Below, one piece after another: positions 24,101 to 32,763 of a stretch of DNA of 39,485 bases (the first letter of the stretch is position 1; each line of letters begins with the position of its first letter). Location: contig JANYIG010000027.1 in the NCBI GenBank assembly GCA_025358765.1, forward strand, positions 1 to 39,485, in the 5' to 3' direction. The DNA is from Candidatus Kapaibacterium sp. (GTDB lineage Bacteria; Bacteroidota; Ignavibacteria; Kapaibacteriales; UBA4661). Made by a program: the position numbers and the translations under genes. A model generated the notes under the pieces. It searched no databases, was not told the origin of the DNA, and saw only the letters and a program-made list of their open reading frames with translations.

Positions 24101-26484
24101 GCACTCACTAAATATGCGCCGTCGCTGCTAAATTGCAACGAATTAACAGCGCCGGAATGCCCGTCAAACGGAATGGATATATGCTTCGTTCCGCCCGTTG
24201 CATCAAGCGTCCAAAGCAAAATTTGACCGCTCGCATCGCCCGTTGCAATGAACCGACCCGTTGGATCATACACCGCCGTCTTGAACGCCTTGAGGAAAGG
24301 GTCAAGGTTGGGATTTGTAATAACGGTTTCTGGTAGGTCCAAATTTTTGACATTCCAGACTTTGACCAATCCATCATCGCCAGCCGTGATGAAGTGGCTT
24401 CCGTCAGGGCTGTAAAATGCAGTATTTACTTCGCCAACGTGCGGCGAATCTGTCTTTTTAAGGTCTGTTGTATTCGTCGCGTTCAGGATGGATGCTACGC
24501 CATTGGACTGTGCAACAAGGATGAATTTTTCATCAGCCGGATTAAATACTGCGGTGTTGATAGTGACGTTAAGACCCGATTTGATAGGGACAAAACCGTT
24601 TGGTGTACCATGATAGATATTGTCACCAGCAGCACCCGCCATGCGCGTCCCATCACCGTTGAACGAAATGTAATTAAATCCTGTATTGTTGCTAAACTGG
24701 GAACCGATTTGGTAGGTTGCATTCGTTACACCCCAAAAACCGGTCTGATTCCGTGCTGTAATGGCAACTCCTACAATGTTCTTGCTGTCCGGGGTGAATG
24801 CGGCAAACGTAACACTATTAACAGGTTGCAATGAACCATCAATAGCAATATCTTTCAAGACATCACGAGTACGATTGGTCGGGGTAGTTGGGTCATACTG
24901 CGTCACGCGCATCAGACAGCGGTAATCCGTTGTGTCGGGAATACCTTTCCATGGATATTGTGCGCCAGTAACGGTATTGGCAAGCAACTTCCACGTTTTG
25001 CCGCTGTCGAGGCTGTAATCAAGCCTCACGGTGGCATCGTCGGGTAAACCTGACCAGCGAACCGACGTGTCACCTTTTGCAATCAACTGCTCGCCGCCAT
25101 TCGGAAACACGAGCTTCAGCGCAGGACTATTCGCCTTAACGCCCGGATAACCTGCCGAGAGCGGCACGGATACCGTACAGCCGTCTTGCACAATCGTGAG
25201 TTTTGCATACACATACCCTTGGTCAATGCTTCCATTCGGCAGCTGCGTTGGTTTGTAGGTAATCGTCACGGGCAGAGAACCACCGCTCGGAACCAAACCC
25301 GACGAGGGAAACGCCGTAAATCGTGTGTCGCTTGCCTTGATACTGCTAATCGTGTAGCTCGCTCCTGCTGGTGCTTGCAGCGTGATAATCGTGTCTTTCT
25401 GCGTACCCACTGACACACCTTTCATGCTGACGTACAGACCCGGAGGCGAGACCCGAAGCGGCGGCTTGGTCGGCTTGAGCGCCACGTACTGCGTTGTGCC
25501 AACAGCAAACGTCGGTGGAAAAGTCAGCGAAATCTGTACGTCGCGTATTTCCGTTTCGCACGGGCGGTCGGTTTGCCAAACAAGTTCGCACGTGGTAGGC
25601 GACATAGCATAGAGCAAATCGCCATAGAGTTGGCGCGTGAATTTTTGTGCTGTGGCGGGGTCGAGGATGTTTTCATAGACGCTGCCGCCTGTTGCCGCTG
25701 CCAATGCACGGAACGACACGGCAATCTGTGCGCTTGAGTTTGCGGACGGACCAAACAGCATTGCAAAAAATTTAATGTTGTACTTTTTGCACGTGTCAAT
25801 GCACGCACGGAGATCCTCGGCGGAAAGCGGTGTCCAGATTGCATCCGACAATAATACCGCCACACGCTGCGACGTTGCCGTATCCAATCGCGAGTGCTTT
25901 GCAACGTTCAGCAGTCCCGTGTTTGGGTTCAGTAGGTGTTCATGGAAATCGTTGTTCCCACCTTTATTCACCGGAAACGCCGCAAGCACATTCGCCTTGT
26001 TCGTAGTGAAATCTTGCATGATGAGTGAGGCGTGGTCGCACCACTGCACGGCGACTTCTGACGTTGGGAATTGTACCAGATCGAGTAATCCAGCAGCAGA
26101 TGTTTTCGCCATGTCAATCGAACGATTATCCGTTGCGCCACCAGCAAACATTGAACTCGACACATCAAAACTCATTGCCATCGAGATATTTTTGAGCACA
26201 AGCGGCGTGGCATCACAGTTACGAACTTCGAGAACGGGTCGGGGCATGCTGCTAACCTGTTTACCGTCTTTGACGATGCTTTCGGTAACGGTAAATTTAT
26301 CCGCTGACAAGTTTCGGAGCGGTTTTCCGGCAGCATCCACCGCAAGAAACTGCACCTTTACGCTTGGTACGGGCATTTGTTGAAAACCCGTCGTATCCGG
26401 TTTCGAGACGGAGAGCGTTTGTGCGGAGAGCGAAAACGAAAATATTGCGGCAAGCAAAAGTGCGAATATTGCGAATGCCCTCAC
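21133..26484 (-). CDS. Giant surface protein: VWA, WD40 propeller, ASH repeats, T9SS tail (second of pair)
   Basis: I set the start at the GTG at 26484, giving 1783 residues, because it directly opens a normal signal peptide (RAFAIFALLLAAIFSFSLSA, cut before QT) and GGGAG lies 9 bases upstream. The frame is open back to 26673, but that would add 63 residues before the signal, encoded partly by palindromic repeats. Order from the GTG: VWA domain about 100-290 with MIDAS DVSSS; ASH-like segment about 350-440; NGGE Ig-like domain about 460-535; WD40 propeller about 555-865 (GDDGLVKVWNV, GDDNTVRIWNV); several choice-of-anchor/ASH domains to about 1570; cohesin-like sandwich; and a C-terminal T9SS type A tail (LQPNPVSSGKVTVNYE ... 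GIYFVNL ... LTIIR). Likely exported and surface-attached. Partner unknown; function may be adhesion or sensing. Confidence 0.85.
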   Translation of the reverse strand: MRAFAIFALLLAAIFSFSLSAQTLSVSKPDTTGFQQMPVPSVKVQFLAVDAAGKPLRNLSADKFTVTESIVKDGKQVSSMPRPVLEVRNCDATPLVLKNISMAMSFDVSSSMFAGGATDNRSIDMAKTSAAGLLDLVQFPTSEVAVQWCDHASLIMQDFTTNKANVLAAFPVNKGGNNDFHEHLLNPNTGLLNVAKHSRLDTATSQRVAVLLSDAIWTPLSAEDLRACIDTCKKYNIKFFAMLFGPSANSSAQIAVSFRALAAATGGSVYENILDPATAQKFTRQLYGDLLYAMSPTTCELVWQTDRPCETEIRDVQISLTFPPTFAVGTTQYVALKPTKPPLRVSPPGLYVSMKGVSVGTQKDTIITLQAPAGASYTISSIKASDTRFTAFPSSGLVPSGGSLPVTITYKPTQLPNGSIDQGYVYAKLTIVQDGCTVSVPLSAGYPGVKANSPALKLVFPNGGEQLIAKGDTSVRWSGLPDDATVRLDYSLDSGKTWKLLANTVTGAQYPWKGIPDTTDYRCLMRVTQYDPTTPTNRTRDVLKDIAIDGSLQPVNSVTFAAFTPDSKNIVGVAITARNQTGFWGVTNATYQIGSQFSNNTGFNYISFNGDGTRMAGAAGDNIYHGTPNGFVPIKSGLNVTINTAVFNPADEKFILVAQSNGVASILNATNTTDLKKTDSPHVGEVNTAFYSPDGSHFITAGDDGLVKVWNVKNLDLPETVITNPNLDPFLKAFKTAVYDPTGRFIATGDASGQILLWTLDATGGTKHISIPFDGHSGAVNSLQFSSDGAYLVSAGDDNTVRIWNVNTKESTMYPYPAPVKRAELSADRGLLLVVTKKEPPTRAYIESPNLPPAVVQEAISDNLWAIIQPKAVVAGNINMGDQTVGIARDSTVVAYIRNTSSVPVTIRNIQIQPAGTVFQVLSPQSFTLVPGATQTIEFRFTPADAVKYGPFQVLITTSGGDTVRLANGAIPTIEGRGVQQQIKIITATIDFGRVCLNTDASSQTIVAFKNVGTTIIKVTDFNSALGPDTKSFRNLNAQSNILELAPQQEVKLAVGFRPESVGIFSGSMGFFYEGRDSPAIIRFFGEGISCEPPPPLGITTATQRLNFAQPACDAATTQSIVIQSTGAVELAPPEVQNASLFRASFTRTSVTPTSPTMLVVTFASTALVSGVRDTVTIRAKDTTVLPIRIPITARKDSLGFRVVGVSSAFDTLRLSVTPGKDTIIAVTLINTGATTLGWKNVLPINLGNGIKIITVTPDVTGLGQTSTLTIAIPGGAAGTRTVSTLPLMYQCFSLPLPIVAQFPTTVILPPEKGGIKITPDQAVMLRTTCSKEAFASITMNAITHTPVTITNITATGDTLDFEYQSALSYRNTTLDTASKSFTVRFAPQVGTTTTKKLTLTIVSKDTTVTFSIFGKNETAIIIPEGLPNPMGDYILDFGTVPPNRDSTLTFRIRNTGSLPLSWAAAPVVVGAFTVQSIVPQITPTTGTQTSLVTVRFTAVAATSVVQTFDTQYSLVPTPNLCKPVTVRFQAQIGAKPLPPVRLPAEGQVFIGSASARASDTVALRLYLRERKNVNIGDTVSVRLRYYASLLKPLDSARQGSVTLGERFIPLKALVRSANEALPLDTLRFRAALGTNTFTPLTLDRAALLSTVGTTGIAGVDSLRASSDSVFTLTGISNTDGTRLINSGADIIVVTNLQPNPVSSGKVTVNYETKQPVEVRITLTNTLGLEQEIGLSREKTIIKAAKQGADAVDLLTDSLPTGIYFVNLRCPLQAVSKRLTIIR

Positions 26485-26491
26485 TCCAACT

Positions 26492-26520
26492 CTCTCCCTC
26501 ACGGAGACGTGGCGGGCGAG
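26492..26520. repeat. CACGGAGACGTG palindromic repeat, copy 1
   Basis: An imperfect hairpin with left arm 26492-26503 (CTCTCCCTCACG), loop GAGA and right arm 26508-26520 (CGTGGCGGGCGAG). It lies immediately upstream of the proposed GTG start and supplies the GGGAG that serves as its ribosome-binding site. It pairs in inverted orientation with copy 2. Confidence 0.65.
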
Positions 26521-26537
26521 GTCTTCAAAACTGGCTT

Positions 26538-26568
26538 CTTCTCCCCCACGGAGACGTGGTGGGAGAAG
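26538..26568. repeat. CACGGAGACGTG palindromic repeat, copy 2
   Basis: CTTCTCCCCCACG (26538-26550), loop GAGA, then CGTGGTGGGAGAAG (26555-26568). The stem is perfect apart from one bulged base. The loop and inner stem are the same as copy 1. Confidence 0.75.
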
Positions 26569-26676
26569 GTTAGGATGAAGTGACCAAATACGGCTCATAG
26601 AGCCAAAAAGGGATAAAATCATGCGAATCATAGCGTAAAAAAAACTGGTGGTGGAGAGAAATAATCCCATCAAAAA

Positions 26677-29600
26677 CTACCGAATGATGGTGAGTTTGCG
26701 GGTAAGCGCCTGAAGCGGCGACCGCAGATTGAGAAAATATACGCCCGGTGTGGTAATGCCGGACAGATTGAGCATAAACTGATTTCGAGTTGATGGAAGC
26801 GCCTTTTGCATAAGTTTCGCCTCGCCCGCAGCGCCAATCTTTTGCTCGCGTCCGAACAAATCCGTGAGCGTACATTCCACAGACATTTCTTGCTTCACGT
26901 CGTATTCCACCGTCGCGTCACTATTAGATGATGGATTCGGCTGAATACTGACGTTCGTAATCACCTCCGTCGCACCGTTAATCAGCCGCGTTCCGTCCGC
27001 GTTCGATAAATCTTTGAGCGCAAACATGCCGACCGTTGCGGTTGTCAAGAGAACCGTTGGCGACGTTACTTCCAGAAAAAGCGGCGTAGAAATATTATTT
27101 CCCAACGCAGCACGGAAACGCAACACCGCAACGGGTACACTCTCATCTGCTTGCGAAAGGGTGAGCGGAATTGGGATTGCACGAACACCGCTTTGGACGG
27201 TGCTTGCAGGCATGACGGATTGAACGCCGGATGCCACAATAAAGAGCGGTTTCAGCAATGAAGCGTTGTACGAAAGTGTTACCATGCCGATGTCAGCATT
27301 CATCAGCTCCGGCGTGATGTTCCGGCGGTTCCGCACGAAGAGTCGAATATTCACGGTGTCGCCCGCACGGGCGCTTGCGCTGTCGATTTCCACCGTTGCT
27401 GTGGGCGGCATTGCCACGAGTTGCAACCGTTTTGTGTGATCACATTCATCCGTAAAATCGTAAAAATCTCGAATCTCTTGTGGCGACGAACGCCCAAGAA
27501 ATTCGACCGTCACCGTCCCAGCCGCATCGCGGGGCAAGGGATTGGGTGCAAGACTAATAGTAAACATACCGCTTGACGACCGCGCTGGCAGATTTTTCCA
27601 TACAAGCGGCAGCGAACCGATATTCCGTATTGTCAGTGTCTGCGTTTTTGTAACAGTTGGCGCATTGATAAACGTCAGCGCCGATGCCGAAAGCGTAAAG
27701 TTACGATTGTCGCTGCGTCCCGAAAGCGGGATGCGAAGCGGTGCAGCAAGCGTGAGGTCGGCATTGTGGCTGTTTGAGTACAGAACAATCGTTGCGGCTT
27801 TCGAGCCAGTATCGCGCGGCACAAACTGTACCGTCAACGAAGCTCCCACAGCAGATGCAGAGCCGCCGGTGGGTGGAATTATGATTTTATCTTTGGGTTG
27901 TACGGTGAAATCACCCGCATTTGCGCCTTCGATGCGGACGGAATCAATCACTAATGCTTCATCCGTACCACGATTCTTCAGCAATAAGAAAAATTCTTGC
28001 TTTGCGAATATAAACTGATCCAAACACATAAGCGTGTCGCGCCAAGTATATGAACGGACATCCGTCACAATCACCGCATATGGCACAGCAATGGCAACAG
28101 TGAATGGAAGCGGTTTCTGAAGCCCACATTTGTCGGCGGTGAGCATAAACACATCACTCAGACGGTACTCGCTACCTTTGTCGCCACCCGTGAACCGCAC
28201 CCGCACTTGTACCGTATCGCCCGGCAGAAGCGGAGCGTTTGGAACCCCTTTTGTAAGCCGCGCAATCGTAAAACGACCCGCAGTAAGAGTGCTTGCGAGG
28301 TTTGCGAACACAAGCAGCACAGTTCCCGTGTTGCGAACCGCAAACACCGCATCACGCACGGCTCCGACTGGAACATCCGTAAATTCAACGTTTGCCGATG
28401 TGCCGCCTGTAGGAGATTGCACCGAAAAATCAGCCACGTCCTTCGTCGCACGGAGCGTAAACGTAAGCACAGACAGGTTGCCTGCGTTGGAACGCACGGT
28501 AAGCGTGGAAGTTTTCACGCCCGTGAATTTTGGCGCAACAAGGATGCGTACCGTATCGCTCGACAGCGCTTGAATGCTTGCGGGGCGCTTTACAAAACTG
28601 AAATCATCCGTATTGGAAAGCGTCGCGTCAATTTCGAGTGCCTGCGAGCCGAAGTTCGACAGAACAATATTTTTCACAAATGACGTTCTGCACAAGAGCG
28701 TATCCGCCGCAAGCCCCGTGCCATCTGTGCTGCCAGTCGTCGTAGCGGTCGTAATGGCGGGAAACGTAGGTTTTGTGGTTGCCGCAAGCGTGAACGAATT
28801 TCCGCAGAACTCTGGAAACGCAGCCGTTGCGCTAAAATTTTTGCCTAACGAATCGGCGATAATGCTCATGGTTACTTGCGCGACGGCTCCGGCTTCAATG
28901 CGCGACGGCAGTGTTTCGATGCGGAAATAGCGCCCAAACGCAAGAGGCGGTGCGAACGTAAGCGGCAGCGTACCAGTATTTCGCAGGGTGAGCTGTTTAC
29001 GAACTGGTTGCCCAAGCGTGGCAGTGCTTGTCGCCACAAGTCCAAATTGTACGGGGTTTTCCGACAACGTGAAATCATAAAACAGCCGTTGTACGCTCAC
29101 ACTTAAAAAAGTCCGTCCGTTTGCGTCAGCACTTACGTCTGCGTTTGCGCCGGTTGAGATGACGATGATGCTCCCACGTGTGCTGCTTGCAAGCGGCGAT
29201 GTAGTATTTATGTCCATCGAAAGACCGATAGAATCTTGTTTTCCAACGTCAATTGCCTTTGGAAAGCGAACGACGCTTACGCCAGCAATACTGGAAAGTA
29301 CGTTTGTGATTACAAGCGGCTTCGTACCGGTGTTTTGCACCACGAGTGTTGCAGTAATGCGGGTTTCGCAGCGCAAAATGGATTGCAGTTCGGTTGCTGT
29401 CAGGCGCGGCGCATTCAAAATGCCTGTGCCGTACAAAAAGCCATACACAGGGCTGCCAGCACCGCTTGGGGATTTGTAGTAGAACGCCACCCGCGCTGCC
29501 ACTTGACCAATCGCCTTCGGCTGGAACGCAAAGGAAAGCGACTGACTGCCATTTGTTGTAAAGCCTTTTGCGTTACCGTCCACTTGGCTAAATGGCGCGG

Positions 29601-32600
29601 TTCCGGCATCGTAAGGCGTTCCATCGGGGCGCAAAATCCGCACCGAATCTATCACGAGCGGCTTTCCCATAAAAGTGCTGGGAATATATTTTAATATAAA
29701 GCGGTCGGGAAGCGAAACGAGCGCATCCACTGTCACGCTGCCAAAGTTGAGCGAATCGCCTGCCACAGAGAAATCTATGCCAATGCCCGAAATCGTGGGA
29801 ATGGCTTTGGCGGCAGTGCGGAGCGTATCGCCGAGCGAACGAATAATCATTTGCGCCGTGCGAGTAATTACTGCGCTTGGACGAAAGCGAAACTCGACCT
29901 CAGCGCTGCCGCCTGCCGCAATGGTGAACGGCGGAAGATTACCCACAACGCTAAAATCCCCGCGTGCTATGCCGTCGAACGTGATCGCGTCAATCGGTAA
30001 AATTGTGGTTCCTGTGTTACGAATCACCGCAACAACCGAGCTGTCGCGATAACTCCTGAACGGCGGCATTGCAAACGGCTTATCTACCAACACCTCACCC
30101 ATCTGCACGTCCTTCGCAACCGACAACGGCTTAAGGATTGCCCACACGCTATCAGATATATCTTCTTGCAAAAACGGTTGGTTGTTGTAGCCTTTCCAGA
30201 TGATTGCTAAACCGTCGCTTCCGGCAGTCAAGACTTGCTGGTTATTTTTGGGATTAAAAAAGGCTGTATTCACCGCGCCTTTGTGACCAACGCTGTTGCG
30301 GAGCGTGGCAATGCCCGTACCCGTCTTGGCATCCCAGACGCGGGCAGTGCTGTCGTCGCTGGCAGTTACTATCAACGTACCATCGGCGCTGAACGCCGCA
30401 CAGTTCACGCGCTTGGTGTGTCCGCGTAAGACGGCGATTTGTGTTTGAGCGCTCCAATTCCATATCTCTGCCATGCCATCTTCGAGCGCAACGACCACGA
30501 GATTGGGCTTCGTGGGGTGGAACGAGGCGTAGTTGGCGCTGGTGCTGAATGGAAGCGTTTGTAGTTTTGTTCCATTAAAATCCCAAATGACAACAGTAGC
30601 ATCAGCGCTTGCAGTGGCAACATAGGAAGCACCGATGCCGCCAAAAACCGCAGATTTTACGATACCCTTGTGCCTGAGAATGAGGGACTTGGGTGAGGAT
30701 GCCTCCCCCATTTTAGTAAGGGGATTATAGGGGGTGCAATTATAAATACGAGCCGTGCTATCGTTGCTGGCAGTCACAAAGTATCGACCATAATCGTCAA
30801 AGCCGATTTTCGTAACAATGCTGTCGGGCTGGGGGCCGACATCGAAATTACACGACCGCGATTGACCAATGCTGGGACTGCCGGTTTCAAATTTCGATGC
30901 CACGACGCATTTCTCATTGGGTACGAACACGGCATCCAATGTTGGTCCCTTGCCGCTGCCTAAAAATTGGGATTGCTCTACCCCATTTGTATCATACATA
31001 CGATAATCACTGCCTTGCGGAGCAACAACAACCAGGCTTCCATCAGTATTATAGCGAGCAGAGTTCACGCGCCCGCTAGCGTCTATCTTCGTCTGCGTAT
31101 CGGTCTTACTCCGAACACTATTATCGCTGAGTTGTTGCACACGCATCAAACACAGTTCACTGGGCGTGTCGGGAATGCGCTTCCATATGTAGCTTAACCC
31201 TGTTGCGGTATCGGCGACGGTACGCCACGTTTTACCGTTGTCAGTACTGTAATCAAGTTTTACGCTGTCGCTCGGCAGAATCCCCTTCCACGTTATCACG
31301 GTGTCGCTGCCCACCAAAAAACGCTCGCCACCGTTGGGTTTTACGAGTGTGAGCATGGGGAGCTTTGGTTTGATAGTGGCATTGCCGCCGGAGAGCGGAA
31401 TAGATTTCGTACACACAGATGTGGTAATGACAATGCTGGCGTTTACATAGTCTTCGTCGGTAGGTTTGAAGGTCACGCCAAATTTTTGCTCAACGCCTTT
31501 TTGTAAACTTTTAATGGTTGCCGCTGTCGCGTCGAGTTTGAAAGGCGAGTCCACAGGAAGAATCTCAATTTTCACGGATCCCACGTCCTCGTTTGCCGAA
31601 AGAATACCCACAGAGGATGTTGGTGCCTTGCCGACTGACACGATGCCAAAGGAAAGCGGTGGTCCAGCGACAATCTGAACGCTCGCTCTGTCCGAAGAGT
31701 TGTAAGTCAAAGTAACCAAATCGGTACCCAGCGTGGGCGTAACAATGCCAATCTGTAACAGGCGCGAGCGGTTACTTTCGCACTGAGGTTTGCTTATCCA
31801 TGACAACTCACAAGGTTGTGTTACCTCGACTTGTAACACACTCGTAGCAAGCTGTTGGGTAATAATGTTTGCTTGTGCTTCGGTGAGTACATCTTCGAAC
31901 ACCTGCCCACCCGTTGCGTTTGCTATTGTTTTGAGCGAATTAGCAATAACACCACTACCGGTACGGTAATTCGACGGACCGAGTACAAAAGCGTAAAAAC
32001 GGATATGTTCTCGCTGGCAAAGCTGAATACACTGCTGCAAAGCAGCGTCGGGAAGCGCCGACCAGAAAGCATCCGTAAATAGCATTGCCACACGATTCTC
32101 GCGGTTTCGACCTCTCGCAGCCAATGGCAGCAATCCAGATTGAGGGTTTAAAAGCTGTTCAACAAAATCATTCCCGCCATTAGCTCCTCGCGGAAAGCTC
32201 TGTAGGACAGCAGCTTTGTCATTCGTAAAGTCAGATGCGATAAAGGCGTGATCGTTGCAAATTTGTGTCGCTACCTCCGTTATAGAAAAATCCAATCGTG
32301 TCAATAATGTTGCTGCTATAGCATTACTTAGTTGATAACGATGGCTACGATTGTTATCTACGGCTGCCCACATAGAGCCGGATATATCAAAACTCAGTGC
32401 CAGCGAGAGTGGTTGCGGCGTTGCCGATGGAGGAGGCGTTGGCGGACAAGTAATAGTGATGCTCGTGGAAGTAACAGGCGTACCGTTTTCGGTAATAACA
32501 AACTGGCTTGGTATAAGGTCTTTCAATTGCCTGCCCGTGGAACGATCGGTTACAAGAATATCTGCTTTAACACGATTGGACTGGTCGTATCCTGTCGTAT

Positions 32601-32763
32601 TAACATTGATGACAGTCAGGCGAACTTGACTGAGGGCAAGACTTGGGGTAAAACTCGAAAGCACTACGATGAAAGAACAAACCGACGCAAGCATCCTACG
32701 ATGGCTATACGGGCGGTTCGACCTTTCGTTGCCGTTTATTAGACGTGATACAAAACAGCGCAT
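26677..32763 (-). CDS. Giant surface protein: VWA, WD40 propeller, ASH repeats, T9SS tail (first of pair)
   Basis: This 2028-residue paralogue of the giant encoded just downstream has a signal peptide at about 24-45 (MLASVCSFIVVLSSFTPSLALSQ); an ATG at 32694 is a second possible start. Order: VWA about 115-315 with MIDAS DISGS (126-130); linker/ASH segment to about 460; NGGE Ig-like domain about 473-545; WD40 propeller about 562-875 (SNDSTARIYN, SADATVVIWD, SDDSTARVWD, GSDGLAIIW). A long series of choice-of-anchor/ASH Ig-like domains runs about 885-1770. A cohesin-like sandwich (VEIDSASARAGDTVNIRLFVRN) follows, then the T9SS tail (IQPNPSSNSDATVEYD ... GVYFLNL ... RKLTIIR). Residues about 677-693 look like an absorbed DNA repeat. 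The protein is probably T9SS-exported and surface-exposed; no enzyme domain is seen. Confidence 0.87.
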   Translation of the reverse strand: MRCFVSRLINGNERSNRPYSHRRMLASVCSFIVVLSSFTPSLALSQVRLTVINVNTTGYDQSNRVKADILVTDRSTGRQLKDLIPSQFVITENGTPVTSTSITITCPPTPPPSATPQPLSLALSFDISGSMWAAVDNNRSHRYQLSNAIAATLLTRLDFSITEVATQICNDHAFIASDFTNDKAAVLQSFPRGANGGNDFVEQLLNPQSGLLPLAARGRNRENRVAMLFTDAFWSALPDAALQQCIQLCQREHIRFYAFVLGPSNYRTGSGVIANSLKTIANATGGQVFEDVLTEAQANIITQQLATSVLQVEVTQPCELSWISKPQCESNRSRLLQIGIVTPTLGTDLVTLTYNSSDRASVQIVAGPPLSFGIVSVGKAPTSSVGILSANEDVGSVKIEILPVDSPFKLDATAATIKSLQKGVEQKFGVTFKPTDEDYVNASIVITTSVCTKSIPLSGGNATIKPKLPMLTLVKPNGGERFLVGSDTVITWKGILPSDSVKLDYSTDNGKTWRTVADTATGLSYIWKRIPDTPSELCLMRVQQLSDNSVRSKTDTQTKIDASGRVNSARYNTDGSLVVVAPQGSDYRMYDTNGVEQSQFLGSGKGPTLDAVFVPNEKCVVASKFETGSPSIGQSRSCNFDVGPQPDSIVTKIGFDDYGRYFVTASNDSTARIYNCTPYNPLTKMGEASSPKSLILRHKGIVKSAVFGGIGASYVATASADATVVIWDFNGTKLQTLPFSTSANYASFHPTKPNLVVVALEDGMAEIWNWSAQTQIAVLRGHTKRVNCAAFSADGTLIVTASDDSTARVWDAKTGTGIATLRNSVGHKGAVNTAFFNPKNNQQVLTAGSDGLAIIWKGYNNQPFLQEDISDSVWAILKPLSVAKDVQMGEVLVDKPFAMPPFRSYRDSSVVAVIRNTGTTILPIDAITFDGIARGDFSVVGNLPPFTIAAGGSAEVEFRFRPSAVITRTAQMIIRSLGDTLRTAAKAIPTISGIGIDFSVAGDSLNFGSVTVDALVSLPDRFILKYIPSTFMGKPLVIDSVRILRPDGTPYDAGTAPFSQVDGNAKGFTTNGSQSLSFAFQPKAIGQVAARVAFYYKSPSGAGSPVYGFLYGTGILNAPRLTATELQSILRCETRITATLVVQNTGTKPLVITNVLSSIAGVSVVRFPKAIDVGKQDSIGLSMDINTTSPLASSTRGSIIVISTGANADVSADANGRTFLSVSVQRLFYDFTLSENPVQFGLVATSTATLGQPVRKQLTLRNTGTLPLTFAPPLAFGRYFRIETLPSRIEAGAVAQVTMSIIADSLGKNFSATAAFPEFCGNSFTLAATTKPTFPAITTATTTGSTDGTGLAADTLLCRTSFVKNIVLSNFGSQALEIDATLSNTDDFSFVKRPASIQALSSDTVRILVAPKFTGVKTSTLTVRSNAGNLSVLTFTLRATKDVADFSVQSPTGGTSANVEFTDVPVGAVRDAVFAVRNTGTVLLVFANLASTLTAGRFTIARLTKGVPNAPLLPGDTVQVRVRFTGGDKGSEYRLSDVFMLTADKCGLQKPLPFTVAIAVPYAVIVTDVRSYTWRDTLMCLDQFIFAKQEFFLLLKNRGTDEALVIDSVRIEGANAGDFTVQPKDKIIIPPTGGSASAVGASLTVQFVPRDTGSKAATIVLYSNSHNADLTLAAPLRIPLSGRSDNRNFTLSASALTFINAPTVTKTQTLTIRNIGSLPLVWKNLPARSSSGMFTISLAPNPLPRDAAGTVTVEFLGRSSPQEIRDFYDFTDECDHTKRLQLVAMPPTATVEIDSASARAGDTVNIRLFVRNRRNITPELMNADIGMVTLSYNASLLKPLFIVASGVQSVMPASTVQSGVRAIPIPLTLSQADESVPVAVLRFRAALGNNISTPLFLEVTSPTVLLTTATVGMFALKDLSNADGTRLINGATEVITNVSIQPNPSSNSDATVEYDVKQEMSVECTLTDLFGREQKIGAAGEAKLMQKALPSTRNQFMLNLSGITTPGVYFLNLRSPLQALTRKLTIIR
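30685..30735. repeat. Repeat-like insertion inside the WD40 propeller
   Basis: CCCCC at 30705-30709 and GGGGG at 30730-30734 flank an AT-rich centre. The block resembles the CCCCCT...TAATCCCC repeats common in Bacteroidota intergenic DNA. It is translated in frame as about 17 extra residues (TPYNPLTKMGEASSPKS) in the loop between two WD40 blades. Confidence 0.5.

Noticed and set aside
25775-26383. 202-codon plus-strand frame opposite the VWA domain of the second giant
   Set aside because: An antisense shadow of a clear VWA-coding region, with no independent start signal or domain.
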